Assembly (NCBI RefSeq): GCF_003473485.1
Contig: NC_053045.1
Coordinates: 30,230,494-30,294,493 of the forward strand
Reading direction: 5' to 3'
DNA: 64,000 nucleotides
Source: Medicago truncatula
Lineage: Eukaryota; Streptophyta; Magnoliopsida; Fabales; Fabaceae
The translations under genes were made by a program, and so were the position numbers. Shown one piece after another: positions 45,307 to 56,339 of this stretch. The notes below the pieces were generated by a model, which was not told where the DNA came from, did not search any database, and saw only the letters and a program-made list of their open reading frames with translations. Each line of letters starts with the position of its first letter. Within the stretch, counting starts at the first letter, position 1.

Positions 45307-45849
45307 TCTAGTTATATCAAAAGCAAAAAAAATAGATGATACATTATATTAAAATACTATTTTTTTCGAAAATAATTAAAATAATAATATTAGCTTTCTT
45401 TAGTGAAATTATAATTTTTTTTTTGGTAAAACCAGTGGCATATGTTATGTATTATAAATATATTAGATATTTAAATTGCATATATCAGATATGTATTGTA
45501 GCGTTATTTCATGAGTATAACAGATTATTATTTTATTCTTTGATCAATTGGTCTAATGGCTAAAAATTCACCCCTTAAGTTAAATAAGTGGGGAATTTAA
45601 AATTCAAACTCTGACCCTTTTATATCTTAATGTTTCTGTCAACGGAGTTATACTCACAAAAACATAACATTGTTTTAGGTTTAGTTTGTTTGAATAACTT
45701 TATAAATACATACTAAATTTACTAGTAAAAAATATTAAAAGTAAAAATAGAATAGATAATTAATCTACATAATCAGATAATGTCTTTATCTATTAAGTTA
45801 GCTATAATTATGCAACGATATTTTTGTTTGGCTTTTTTTATTGCGGTAC
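45307..45849. other. AT-rich intergenic DNA
   Basis: No gene seen. A weak SINE-like phrase lies at 45543-45600 ('caattggtctaatggctaaaaattcacc'). Confidence 0.4.
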
Positions 45850-46372
45850 TTTTTTTACTAAAAAGGGACAACGTTTTTTTTATTCAAATTGTTAGAGTAC
45901 GTCGATACAATACAAATTCACTAAAAACAAAAATGATAAATTTGCGAACAAACTCATAACATTCATGTTCATAACCTAAAATGGTAAAATACATAAGCCT
46001 ACAAATATGACTATATTCGGTTGTTTGGAATAGCCATATCTCAGAATTTGTAATGAAAATGTACTTGATCGAAGCTAATCTGAAGCCATATCTCAGGAAT
46101 AGACATTGATTGGATCTGCACTTGATCGAAATTGATTTGACAATCTGAAGTAATCTAACACCACAACAAGACGACGAGAAAACAAAACAAAACCACACCA
46201 AGACGGCGAACATCACACTAAGATGAAGAAATCACAAAAATAACTAAATATATTAAAAGATCACATATTTAAATAAAAAAGAAAACAAAATGATTAAAAT
46301 GGGTGATTTCTGATCAAATTTACGGCTAAACCAACTACCTTTGGTGATAGATGAAGTTGAGTACTTAGGGTT
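45850..46372 (-). mobile_element. Retroposon R1 copy, directly 3' of NCR gene 2
   Basis: Aligns with the other R1 copies: 'aaattgttagagtacgtcgatacaatac', 'cactaaaaacaaaaatgataaatttgcgaacaaactca', 'aagcctacaaatatgactatattc', 'ggatctgcacttgatcg' and 'gggtgatttctgatcaaa'. It has the same minus orientation and ends about 70 bp from the NCR stop codon. It contains an internal near-duplication ('ccatatctcag' and 'cttgatcga' twice). Boundaries are approximate. Confidence 0.72.
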
Positions 46373-46392
46373 ATGGATGGTTGCAGATGCAA

Positions 46393-46443
46393 GACACACA
46401 CACACACACAGAGAGAGGGGAGAGAGAGAGAGAGAGAGAGAGA
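46393..46443. repeat. (AC)n(AG)n microsatellite
   Basis: A (CA) run followed by a (GA) run with one GGGG interruption. It abuts the stop codon of NCR gene 2, so it is likely within its 3' UTR. Confidence 0.92.
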
Positions 46444-46444
46444 C

Positions 46445-46732
46445 TTAGGGCTCAGGGTCATCACTGAAATACGTCACACAGGTCCCTTTATCGCAATGCG
46501 TAGCAATAGCTGTTACATCATGGTCACAATCAGTGTCAAAAGTACAGTTTGGATCTGTTACTGCAATGTCAAATAAGGAAAAAGAATTTTACTATAAGGT
46601 GATAAAATTTTGTGAATAATATAAATTAAAATAAAAAAATGGTGTGAAAAGTGACATACCCACTATACGTTGAGCAATTAATGGAGAAAAAAGGATGATA
46701 AAAGCACAAACATAAAAGAGAATTTGAGCCAT
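46445..46732 (-). CDS. Nodule-specific cysteine-rich (NCR) peptide 2
   Basis: Two exons on the minus strand: 46732-46660 and 46560-46445, with a GT/AG phase-1 intron of 99 bp, giving 62 residues. Exon 1 is the same length (73 bp) as in NCR gene 1 and encodes the signal peptide MAQILFYVCAFIILFSPLIA plus QRIV. Exon 2 encodes the acidic mature part VTDPNCTFDTDCDHDVTAIA and then THCDKGTCVTYFSDDPEP. Cysteines are at 30, 36, 47 and 52, spacing C-x5-C-x10-C-x4-C. An extra Cys at 9 is in the signal peptide. The family acts in symbiosomes of nodule cells. The mature peptide is strongly acidic, unlike the cationic antimicrobial NCRs. Start codon and intron position agree with NCR gene 1, supporting the model. 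Confidence 0.92.
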
Positions 46733-46776
46733 ATTTGTCCTCCTTTGCATGATATAAACATAAAAAAGTTAGATCC

Positions 46777-46785
46777 CTTTATATA
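46777..46785 (-). promoter_or_regulatory. TATA box of NCR gene 2
   Basis: TATATAAAG on the minus strand, about 45 bp before the ATG, matching the position of the TATA motif of NCR gene 1. Confidence 0.7.
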
Positions 46786-46810
46786 TAACAAAAAAAATTC
46801 TTGTTTTATT

Positions 46811-47080
46811 AGCTTCAATTAAATTAGCTCTTGGAAGTTGCAAGAAGTCATTAATAAAATTTTAAATTAATGCTAATATGTCTAATCAATAAGTCAAGTT
46901 TATCTCTTTATATCACTCCATTGATTACTTAACCTTAACAAACACCGCTAATAAAAATCTTTGACAGTCATAAAAGTTCATTATAGTTTTTATTTATGTT
47001 TTAGTCTATCCAAAAAGATAAAATCCTAAAGAAGAACCAATATGATGAATGATGAAAACAACTAGTTTTATATATAACAC
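46811..47080 (-). promoter_or_regulatory. NCR gene 2 upstream region, conserved blocks P1 and P2
   Basis: P1 (46811-46945) contains 'agcttcaattaaattagct' and 'aataagtcaagtttatctc'. P2 (46950-47080) contains 'aaaaatctttgacagtcat' and 'aaaagataaaatcctaaag'. P1 recurs at 47853-47980 and P2 at about 50155-50300. The same order is recognisable, split by a SINE, upstream of NCR gene 1. Repetition before separate NCR loci makes these candidates for nodule-specific promoter elements. Confidence 0.6.
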
Positions 47081-47116
47081 ATTGAAGATGTAACAAACAA
47101 TTTATTATAAATAAAA

Positions 47117-47655
47117 GGGTTAAATATATTTTTGGTCCCTATAAAATTGATACCTTATAAGTTTAGTCCTTACTTAATTTTAATAGTTCTTTTAGTCCCT
47201 AAAAAAATTTCTACACTTAATATTAGTCCCTCCTCAATTCAAATTTGTTTAATTTATGTTTAAACTCTTGAGTTTTTGAATAGTTTTCTGCAGACGTGTT
47301 AAGAACATTACTAAAAGTTCCTCTGCAAAAAATTGTCGCAAAATTTGACTTTTACGTCCCAATTTTGTTAATTTAATCTTTAACTTTTGCCGTTTTAAAA
47401 AATTCATATTTAATTCGTTTCATGTTAAAAAAATCTAAATTTTAGAAAATGAACCTTTCATAGTGTTCTAAACATATCTCAAAAAAATCGTTCAAAAATT
47501 TAAGAGTTTAAGGATAATTAAACAAACTTTGTTTTAAAAGGGACTAAAATTTGAAGTAATTTTTTTTTTGTAGGGACTAAAAAATCTATTAAAATTAAGT
47601 AAGGACTAAACTTAGAAGTTTCCAATTTTATAGGGACCAGAAACATATTTAACCC
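47117..47655. mobile_element. Mutator-like MITE, 'gggttaaatata' family
   Basis: A 539-bp element with inverted ends ('gggttaaatatatttttgg' and '...gaccagaaacatatttaaccc') and subterminal 'ttagtccttacttaattttaatag' mirrored by 'ctattaaaattaagtaaggactaa'. A perfect 9-bp target duplication, taaataaaa, lies at 47108-47116 and 47656-47664. Noncoding. Confidence 0.88.
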
Positions 47656-47696
47656 TAAATAAAAGTATCATTGAGTATTTGTTTTTGTTGAGTAAA

Positions 47697-47980
47697 TTTT
47701 AGTTTGCAGTTATAACTTGTCAATGTGAAAATTGTAAGTAATACCCATATGATTTTTCAATTAAAACAAAAGCATTTAAAAAAAAAATTGTAAGCGGAAT
47801 TTAAAGAAACAAACTATAGTTCAACACAATAATTATATGATATTTTTTTTTTAGCTTCAATTAAATTAGCTTTTGGAAGTTGTAAGAACTCATTAATAAA
47901 TTTTTAAATTAATATTAATATGTCTAATCGATAAGTCAAGTTTATCTCTTTACATCACTCAATTGATTTATTGACCCTAA
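47697..47980. repeat. Repeat block including a solitary NCR promoter copy (P1')
   Basis: 47853-47980 is a close copy of the NCR2 proximal upstream block P1 ('agcttcaattaaattagcttttggaagttg', 'aagtcaagtttatctcttta'). The adjoining 47697-47815 ('caatgtgaaaattgtaagtaat', 'tatgatttttcaattaaaacaaa') recurs at about 52730-52850. No NCR coding exon lies where the promoter would predict (about 47700-47780). Confidence 0.65.
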
Positions 47981-48185
47981 ATCACCCCTGTGATAAAAAT
48001 AGGGTCTTAAAAATAGGAGGATTAAAATTTCAATTAAGTTAAAATAAGGGGATCAAAAGTGCATTTAAACCAAAATATTAACAATTAGAAAGCAACAAGA
48101 GTTGAATTTTAGTAGAATATGGCAGCAAAGAAAAAGCTTATGGAATTGAAATAGAGGCCTTTTAGTTCAATATAAGACAACATTG

Positions 48186-48224
48186 ACAACAACAACAACA
48201 ATAATAATAATAATAATAATAATA
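48186..48224. repeat. (AAC)n(AAT)n microsatellite
   Basis: Five AAC units followed by about eight AAT units. Confidence 0.9.
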
Positions 48225-48369
48225 AAGATTCCGTGTTTTGTTCTTAAGCGCATACAGAATAGTGAGTTTGTCCGCTAATTTGATGGGTTTAATGAGAGAG
48301 TTAAAGATTTTTGGGTAATTATTTTATCAAATAATTAGATTTAATTAAAAATATACCACATAATTTTAA

Positions 48370-49797
48370 GGCTTAATTGGTCCATTAGTCCCCTAATTAA
48401 TTTTCAGTTTTTATTTTGGTCATATGTCTCGTAAAGTCAACGTTTTGGTCCCTTATGTTTGTTTCCGTTATTCAAATAAATCAATGGTTGTTAACTTTAA
48501 CTTCAAATGTCTATGGTGGACGAACCTTAAAAGTGGTTCACCATAGACTCTATTAATATTTTTAATTTATACCGCCCGATCTAATTTTAAAAAAGAGGAT
48601 TGTTAGATCATGAAGATCCACTTTATCTTATGGTGAACAAAAAACATCTAATTAATTTTCCCTTTATTCATATTCCTTCTTCTTCTTCATAATCCTCGTA
48701 CAACTTCATCAATTATACCCAGAAAAAAAACCCAGATAATCCAACACTTCTTCTTCGCTTCTCTCCAACCCCCACATCATTTGACCCTTTCTTTCAAGAA
48801 TAATCATACATCAATTATACAAACTTGAACAACAACAACATACTTGTTTATTTTTTTCACCCATTATCATTTGTAACCAACATGTTACTCTCAGAAACCT
48901 TTCTCACACATTGCTTTGAACGAATCTCAGAAATGATGAAGTGTGTTATATACCTTTGGATCTGAAAATCGGTTCCTTTGATTTCATTGCGTTTGCCTTA
49001 GAAGCAATTTTTCTCTTCCAAACTTTCGATTTCACCTTCAATTACTCTCCTTCTTCTACTTCTGATCTCTCTCAACTTTTTCTCCCAATTTCTATTACCA
49101 TGAAGAAGAAGCTCGATCCATGTTTCCCTGCTGTGTGTTTTTTCTATTTTTCTTTTTAAAGTTTTGATCTTTTTGTTATTTTATGTTGTTCTAGAATTAA
49201 ATTGAGCAATTTGGTGATTTTTGTTATGTGGATTTTCTTCTAAAATTTTGTTGATTTTGGTTTGAAATGGGTTGAGTTTGGATCTGATATTGAAGATATT
49301 AAAGATTGGTTGTGGTGGATTTGGAAGGAATGAGTTCATAGTTATTTGTAGAGGTAGGGTGGACAATGATTAACAATATATGGCAAAATTTGATTAAGGA
49401 GGACGGTGGTAATACGATGAAGATGAAAGTGTTATGGGTTTTCCTTTCTACGTTTTTCTCTTTGGTTATATAGAAGAATGAGGGGAAAAAGAGGGGAAAA
49501 TGAAGTTGTTGGTGGTGGTTGATGTTTCTGGGTATGTTAATGAAGATGATGGTGATGGTGTTTATGAATGTGATGATGAAGATGACGAAGAAGTTGAGGG
49601 AATAAGATGAAGAAAGAAAAAGTTAATTATATGTTGTTCATTTACCGGAAGATAAAATGGACATTCATGATCCAACGATCCTTTTTTTTAAAAATAGATC
49701 AAACGGTATAATTTAAAAAAATTAATAGAGTCTATGCTGGACCACTATTTAAATGAAAACTGAAAATTAATTAGGGAATCAAAAGACCAATTAAGCT
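48370..49797. mobile_element. Non-autonomous MULE with very long inverted repeats
   Basis: A perfect 9-bp target duplication, taattttaa, lies at 48361-48369 and 49798-49806. The ends, 'ggcttaattggtccattag' and 'ccaattaagct', are inverted. The inversion continues for roughly 300 bp, for example 'agactctattaatatttttaatttataccg' against the complement of 'ggtataatttaaaaaaattaatagagtct'. The centre (48700-49600) is C/T-rich on the left and its G/A-rich counterpart on the right, so nearly all of it folds back. Open frames show no domain. Confidence 0.85.
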
Positions 49798-50089
49798 TAA
49801 TTTTAAATTTCTAATACGCATGTATCTTGTTAATTCAACATAATATATATGCAATTTTTCATTGTTACTTACCACAAAATATCAAAATTGATTGAATTTG
49901 AAATAATAGAGGTTGAATTAAAATATTCACATGGAGAATGACATCAAAAACTAAAAAAAAACTTGTTATCACAATGTTGTGACTTTTGCATGATCCTACA
50001 TTGTACTTGTTCATCACTATAAGAGAACTCATACAGCTGAGTTTGACATCATATTTTTGCCCTAAATATTAAGATATTAGGTATATAAG

Positions 50090-50300
50090 TCAAATTACTA
50101 TGTTGTTCAACATTTCTCTTCCATTCAATTTAACCTCAGCAAACATGCATCTCAAATAAAAATCTTTGACAATCTTCTAAAAAAAAACTTTTGATAATCA
50201 TGAAAGTTTATTATAGGTTTTTATTTATCTTTTAACCTTTTCTAATAAATAAAATCTAAAAAGATAACAAACAGGATGAACGATAAAAACAAATATTTAT
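50090..50300. repeat. Solitary copy of NCR upstream block P2
   Basis: 'aaaaatctttgacaatct', 'gataatcatgaaagtttattatagg', 'ttttatttatcttttaacc' and 'aaataaaatctaaaaagata' align with 46950-47080. With P1' at 47853-47980, it looks like one former NCR upstream region split by about 2.1 kb that includes the MULE at 48370-49797. Confidence 0.6.
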
Positions 50301-53300
50301 ATTATTAGAATTTGGGCAAATTTGTATGTTTAGCCATTTGGGTCCGCCATAGTGTAATGCCCGCTAGGTGACCACAAATTCAAGAGTTACTTTGAGATCC
50401 TTAAAAAAAAGAGTTACTTTGATTAAAATAATGTTTCTATTTACTTAAGAAAATGGGAACAATTTTTTGATTGACAAAAGCACCAAACCGTATATGTTGG
50501 AATACAATTTTATTATTTTTATAATTTACAGGTTCCGTTTGATTTAGAGCCACAATAACACCGTAATTCTCCTAAAAAACACCGTAATTGTTTTTTCTAG
50601 GTGACACCAACCGAGGGAATGATTTGGGGAATGAGAAATGATATTTGTACAATTATTTAGTGACAACTTTTTGACAACTATCTCTTTCATATTCACATTA
50701 TCATTTTATTCTCCCTCATCTTTTCTCTCTCTCTCTATTGTTTTTAACCAATAAGAAGAGAGAAAAAGAAAGTTGTCAAACAAGTTGTACCAAATGGTTG
50801 TACTAATATCACTCCTCTTTTGGGAATACATCACCATAAACTTTAACTTAATTTTAGGTAACATTTTCGTTTTATCTCTTTTTTGTTTCGATTTAGTCTT
50901 CATATTTTAAAATGATAATATCTTGTAATTTTGTATGAGATTTGTTTAATGAAATTTGAGTTTCTTGGTTTGTATGACGAAGATTTGAGGTTGTTTATGA
51001 GTTTGAAATTTTTTTTTAGTTTGATTTTTTTCGATAAAAAAGAAAAACTATGTTGACATTTTATAATATAAATGACTAAATTGAGACAAAAAAAGATAAA
51101 AGAACGAAAGTATTATCTAAAATTAAATTAAGAAACGAAATGTGTAATTTTGTCAATAATTCATTAGTACTATTAACTTAAAACAAAATGGAGAATAGTA
51201 ATTTGAAGTAACTTTTTTGTTTTTTTTAAAACCGAACGGTATCTAGCAAAGTGCTAGATAACCAAAATATATTAATAAAAAGATGAGAAAAATGCTACAA
51301 GAAAGGAGGGGGACATGAGAGCCAAAACCTCCCTAACTCGTTACTCTTAAAGTCTATATATCCATCTTTTTTTTAGGGAAGAATAATTTTATTATTGAAA
51401 AATGATATTTGAACAATCATTTTGTTACAACTTTTTCTCTCATACTCACATTGTGTTTTTACTTTCTCTCATTAAGTTGGATTGCATACATGGATACAAA
51501 ACGGGATTAGCCAACTATATTATGACTCTACTTTGTAGTGTTCTTATGATGCAATTATTATGTTATTAGACAACAATTACTATTAAGAAGTTGTTGAATA
51601 AATAGGGAAATCAAATGAAAAGTGAGTAGACATTTTATTTGGGACTGGATATTGGTTTGGGAGAGACCAAACTCTCGAATTCTTGGAGGGAAAGATTCAA
51701 GACTCTCAATTTTTTAGGAAACTCATTGTATCATATATTCTTATTGTATCATCAATAAAAGTAAGTTATTTATGTTATATTTCTATGTTTGGTACCAGTT
51801 TTTATCATGATAATTCAAAGAATGCGTCTTAAATATTAAAATTAACTTTAAATGTTTGCTTTTAATATCTTTTGAGTCAAGTATAAGAAAAAATATAAAT
51901 TTTTAAGTTTTAGGGCATTTTGCACATAAGTGCAAAACTTCAAAGGAAGATTTGCAAAACGTCATATTGATTAACAGTAGAATTTGATAGAGGGGGTAAA
52001 TTGATTAACGTTGTGCAATTCAGAAGGGTAATTGAAGTTTTGTTAATATTAGAGAGTAATTGACGAAACTCATAATTTCGGGGGATAATAGCCTATTTAT
52101 TCCTTTTATTTGTTTATCTTTGGTTGTTCCATTAGTTATTCAAATAAAATACATCTTTATTTTATTTTTGTTACCTTTATTTTTGGATATGACATGTTAC
52201 CGGTGTTATTATTTTGACGAAACTACCGTCGTGAATCAACATGTTAATTTATTTTACCATTTTTTTATAGTTGAAAATTTCTTTATCTATAATTTTTGAT
52301 CATTTATAAAAGTTTGCATTCACAATTTCATATTTTTACTTTTAATTTCATACTCATTTTTACCCTCTTAATTTCATCAGTTTTGTCTTCATTCTTCATT
52401 GTTTACTCATTATAAGTTAAGTTCTATTTTGTTTTATTTTTAATATTAATACTAATTTAAAATAATGAAATTATTATTTTAAGTTGTAACAATATTAAAT
52501 ATGAATAGAATGTTAATTTTTTATGTAAGTTGTGGGATTAATATAAGTTCTTTAGAGTTCACCACCAAAACTAAAAATAAACGAATTGTTTTAAGATGAT
52601 GTGTTAAAATAGAATCCACAAAATAATCATTTATAGAGATCTTCGTGAAGGTGCTCTTACAAATCTTATTAAAAAAATTTATTAAAAATTAAGAGTATCA
52701 TAGGATGCTTTTTTTGTTAACAAAAATTTATATTACAGTTTCTAACATATCAATGTGGAAATTGTATGTAATATGCTCAAATTTTAAAATATGATTTTTG
52801 AATTAAAACAAATTAATTTTTATAAGAGAGTATTTGTGAAATTTAAAAGATATCTTAAACGTATGTTCTAAATGAGTTTCAATCTATATATCTTCTCTTT
52901 GTAAACTATGAGTTAAAATTGCGATGACATGGGACATCTAAAAAACTTCACATATTCTTTATGTGTTTATATGAATCATAAATTTCAATTCAATTCATCC
53001 AATTTAGGGTGCTCTATTGTGGATGGTTGATCTCAATATTTTTAGTTTCTATTGATGTGACTATTTGTCTTACATTGAAAAATATTGTGCGTAAATGTAA
53101 TTTTGCGCACCAAATTTTGGGTTTTGTTCATCACCACTTTCAAACAACAATTGTATAATTCATCTTCAATTTTGAATTACATTTTTCCCCTCACTTTTTT
53201 TCTTCATCTCTTTATTATTAATTGGTTTCTATGAAATGATAGGGAGTTGAGTTACTCTTAAATTAGTCAAATATTTGAGCTCTACTCTTTATTTTATTGA

Positions 53301-53399
53301 TACGATGTATGTTAGTCTATTTTTTCGACTTTCTTCCGATTTTCTTTTATTTCATATAAAGATAATTTTTTTGACTTTAGGAATTTATGGGATTTTCCA
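50301..53399. other. AT-rich intergenic DNA
   Basis: No supported gene. About 50640-50720 and 51395-51470 share 'acaactttttgacaactatctctttcatattcaca' / 'acaactttttctctcatactcaca' motifs, probably MITE ends. 51640-51780 ends '...cttattgtatcatcaataaaagtaagtta', resembling an LTR polyadenylation region. 52730-52850 is the second copy of the block at 47697-47815. Confidence 0.45.
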
Positions 53400-53690
53400 C
53401 CGCACAAGATCATGCACTAGCTCGGTCTCCCCGTCCACATCATCACCATTAGACTTTTAAGATGACATCACATTTCATGAATGTCGTTAACATGTCACCC
53501 TTAAGGTACACTTCACTTCTACTACATTTCCGCATATAACCATATCTCTTGGACACTTACATGAGTGTTGGAGTGCTAACGTGTGCATCTTTTCCCTCTA
53601 CCGTGAAGACTCAACCTCCGCCACATCTGAGCACCGTGAACAACCGTTCCATATAATCGATGGTCATCGGACAGATCAGAAATCAAAAAG
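53400..53690 (+). mobile_element. Possible Gypsy LTR/leader scrap
   Basis: GC-richer than its surroundings, with 'ttggacacttacatgagtgttggagtgctaacg', a phrase common near the 3' end of plant Gypsy LTRs, followed by a C-rich leader-like stretch. No pair or boundaries were found. Low confidence. Confidence 0.35.
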
Positions 53691-54352
53691 AAATTATTCA
53701 TAAATACGAGATTTGAAGAAATTTACAAGAGACAAAAAAATCAAATTGGATAAATGAATCATATACACCGGTGATTGCAACCCAGAAAATTTGTTAACTT
53801 CATTTTCTTCATCTCCATCTCCACCTTCAAACCCTGAAAAATTCATCTTCTTACTCTTGACCCTTAGAAACATGAACATATCATAATTTAAAAAGGACAT
53901 AGTACCCAATTTCTTAAGCTCCCTACTAAAAAACCCCAACAACAGTCGCAGAACTCCTCAATTCTTCTTACAAATTCTTAATCCTCTTGCAACAAATTTG
54001 CAATTTACCTTCAATGGTAGTTGAATTTCTTTAATGGAGATTGGAGATAAACAAGAAGAGTTTAAAAAAAAAAAGAATCACAAGGATGATGAACATCAAA
54101 CAAGTGTTACAAGACACGGATGTTGGTAGTAGTCGAACAAGAGCATTGGCGAGGAAAGTCTTCGTGACATATAGCACCTCTCATATTTTAATAACTTGTA
54201 CAAAACAGTGCTCGTGTAGAAGAAAATTAAATATAAATACTGTAAGATAAATAATCACGCAAACCTCCAAAAACAAGAAAAACCAATAAAATGTAACAGA
54301 AGGTGCATGTTTCTGAAAATGAAGCTCATCAGCATATCCACTTGTTTCAATA

Positions 54353-55231
54353 TCATGTTTGCATCATGATCATCACAAAAGCTAATACAAGTCCAAGTGA
54401 CACGAACTTTCCATACACAATCTTCACGGAGCTAGACTTGTCTTCAGTTGGATTAATTACCTGCGACGAATCTGAGGATGTATCTTTATCGGGTTTAGGC
54501 GCCTTTGCGGAATCGGTTGAAGGTTCTGGTGCCAAAGATGGTGCCTTCCCCGGTGCCTTAGCAACGGAAAAGAAATCCATAGGAAGAAGCACTTTACCAA
54601 CTTTATAAATAGCAAGACGCTTATCGGTATATACAATGCCATTGATTGTCGTGTTCACTTCCCCTGTTGATATGTTCACACTTCCACCGTAACTTACCAC
54701 ATTCAGTTCTACCTTTCCGGGTTTATCTCCAGCAAGTGTTCTCACAGGGTTTGTCAATGTGTCGAAGTTAGAGCTAGATACATAGTCTGAAATAACATGG
54801 AATTGTAACAGCTCGAGTTTCTGTCCATCAGAAAGAGAGTTGAGGAATCCTGCTTTGAGTCCTGAAAAGGCGCTGTCATCTGGTGCAAGAATAGTTAATC
54901 CACCTGTTTTTGTAGCCAATAGTTGTGAATTGAGTTGGTTGATCAATTGAGTTGTTTTCATGAGTCGAATGAAGACATTGAATGCCTTCGCCTTTCTCAG
55001 GATTCCGACGATGTCAACAGTGCCTGCAGTGTCAGGGGTGGAATCACTAGGTGACTCTGGTAATGAAGGTACCAATGGTTTAGGAGCTGCAGCAGGTGTG
55101 GTTGGAGCTGGTAGTGTAGGTTGTATAGGAGCAGTAGCAGGTGATAGTTGAGATAAAGTAGTGGTGGTGGAAAACAAGAGGGAAACTATTATTGCAAGTG
55201 AGAAGGACAATAGAGATTGAATTTTAATCAT
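54353..55231 (-). CDS. Fasciclin-like arabinogalactan protein (FLA11/12-like), copy 4
   Basis: Single exon, 292 residues, from the ATG at 55231. The signal peptide is about 1-27 and the AG module PATAPIQPTLPAPTTPAAAP matches copy 3. One FAS1 domain spans about 73-218 (GGLTILAPDDSAFSGLKAGF, LLQFHVISDYV, IVYTDKRLAIYKVGKVLLP). It ends with the APGKAPSLAPEPS module and a hydrophobic GPI-type tail (LVLAFVMIMMQT). Residues ~26-260 differ from copy 3 at only a few positions. The first 25 and last 30 differ more, including VNKSGSI against EDKSSSV. It lies ~15 kb from copy 3 in the opposite direction. The frame is open further upstream but without an ATG; 55231 matches the start of copy 3. Confidence 0.94.
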   Translation of the reverse strand: MIKIQSLLSFSLAIIVSLLFSTTTTLSQLSPATAPIQPTLPAPTTPAAAPKPLVPSLPESPSDSTPDTAGTVDIVGILRKAKAFNVFIRLMKTTQLINQLNSQLLATKTGGLTILAPDDSAFSGLKAGFLNSLSDGQKLELLQFHVISDYVSSSNFDTLTNPVRTLAGDKPGKVELNVVSYGGSVNISTGEVNTTINGIVYTDKRLAIYKVGKVLLPMDFFSVAKAPGKAPSLAPEPSTDSAKAPKPDKDTSSDSSQVINPTEDKSSSVKIVYGKFVSLGLVLAFVMIMMQT

Positions 55232-55337
55232 TTTGGTTTTCTTTAAAGAAAGTTTTAGGTGATATTGAAGTTGTGAAGGTGGTAGGAGTTGAAGTTGCAA
55301 TGAGCACTTGATGCATTGATGATACTAAGGATTAAGA

Positions 55338-55344
55338 TTTTATA
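55338..55344 (-). promoter_or_regulatory. TATA box of FLA copy 4
   Basis: TATAAAA on the minus strand, about 110 bp before the ATG. It is the equivalent of the box at 38145; extra leader sequence (about 30 bp, around 55275-55310) explains the larger distance. Confidence 0.65.
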
Positions 55345-56339
55345 AAGGCTTTGATAGAATGACATGTTGGTGAAAGGTTTTGTTATAAACCTATAATTGT
55401 GATTTGTAACCTTATAAAATAAGGTGTTACATCATTGAAGATAGATACAGGAGTTTGATTCCTGAATGTTGTGAAGTTCTCATGGTGACATATCTGACAA
55501 TGATATTATGGTGGGGCATCAATGATAAAGTGAGAGCTTAGTTGTATGTAACCAAATTAGTTGGATGTGTACTAGGTAATGTGTAACATTCACATATATA
55601 GGATTAATGTAAAATCCATTTCTTTTAAATTTTTAGCTCATGAAAACTCATTTTCCAGTGGATTTGGATGCAGGTAGTTATAATTGTGGATGTCTTCATT
55701 GTCTGTTCTGCCTATTTTTTGCCCATAAGATATTAAGTTTTCTTACGGGCTGGTAATTAAAGAAAAGTATTGAATTTTTTCTGATAAATATGTAGAATAT
55801 TTTCCCAATTTATCCGTAAGAAATGTTAGTTGCACCATAGTTTTTTTTGTTTATAACATTTCATTATTCAAAATATGTTTGTAGGTTCGCACTCCTACCA
55901 CTAACCACCAGAGCTTCTATAATAATGCTAGAAAATAGATTTACAATGATTCATGATATCCCAAAATTTCGAAACGTCATGCATAGATGACTGAAAACTA
56001 TCAAACATCTTAGAATCAAGCTAAAGATCCACTTGTACCAAACTCAATTCATGTACCCAATTAAGAGAGAGAGTAAGCCAAGAACTTCACCAATATGCAC
56101 TTCACACAAAGGACCAGCTGCCGGCAGGGCCGGACCTTGGGGTGTGCAAACCGCTCAATGGAGCTGGGCCTAAAAAAAAAAATTATAGCCCAGTAGTGCT
56201 ACTAAATACTACCCCACTACTCCCAAGGTTTCCACTTTTCTTTTCTGTTGTCTGGTTTTAGACCTATTAGAATTGAGTCCTCATGCTTTTGGTGTTAGGT
56301 GGATATTTTTTTAGAATTGTTTTGTTCCGATTTATAATG
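55345..56339. other. FLA copy 4 upstream DNA and intergenic sequence
   Basis: The first ~250 bp mirrors the promoter of FLA copy 3. At about 56125-56170, 'cagggccggaccttggggtgtgc...ggagctgggcct' looks like a transposon terminus (hAT-like CAGGGCCGG), but no partner end was found. Confidence 0.45.

Noticed and set aside
49980-50060. Third NCR coding exon near the P2' block
   Set aside because: A few TGT/TGC codons occur on the minus strand, but there is no MAQIL-type signal exon, no matching splice sites and no C-x5-C spacing.
56125-56170. hAT transposon end CAGGGCCGG
   Set aside because: Only one terminus is visible and no 8-bp duplication or partner end was found.
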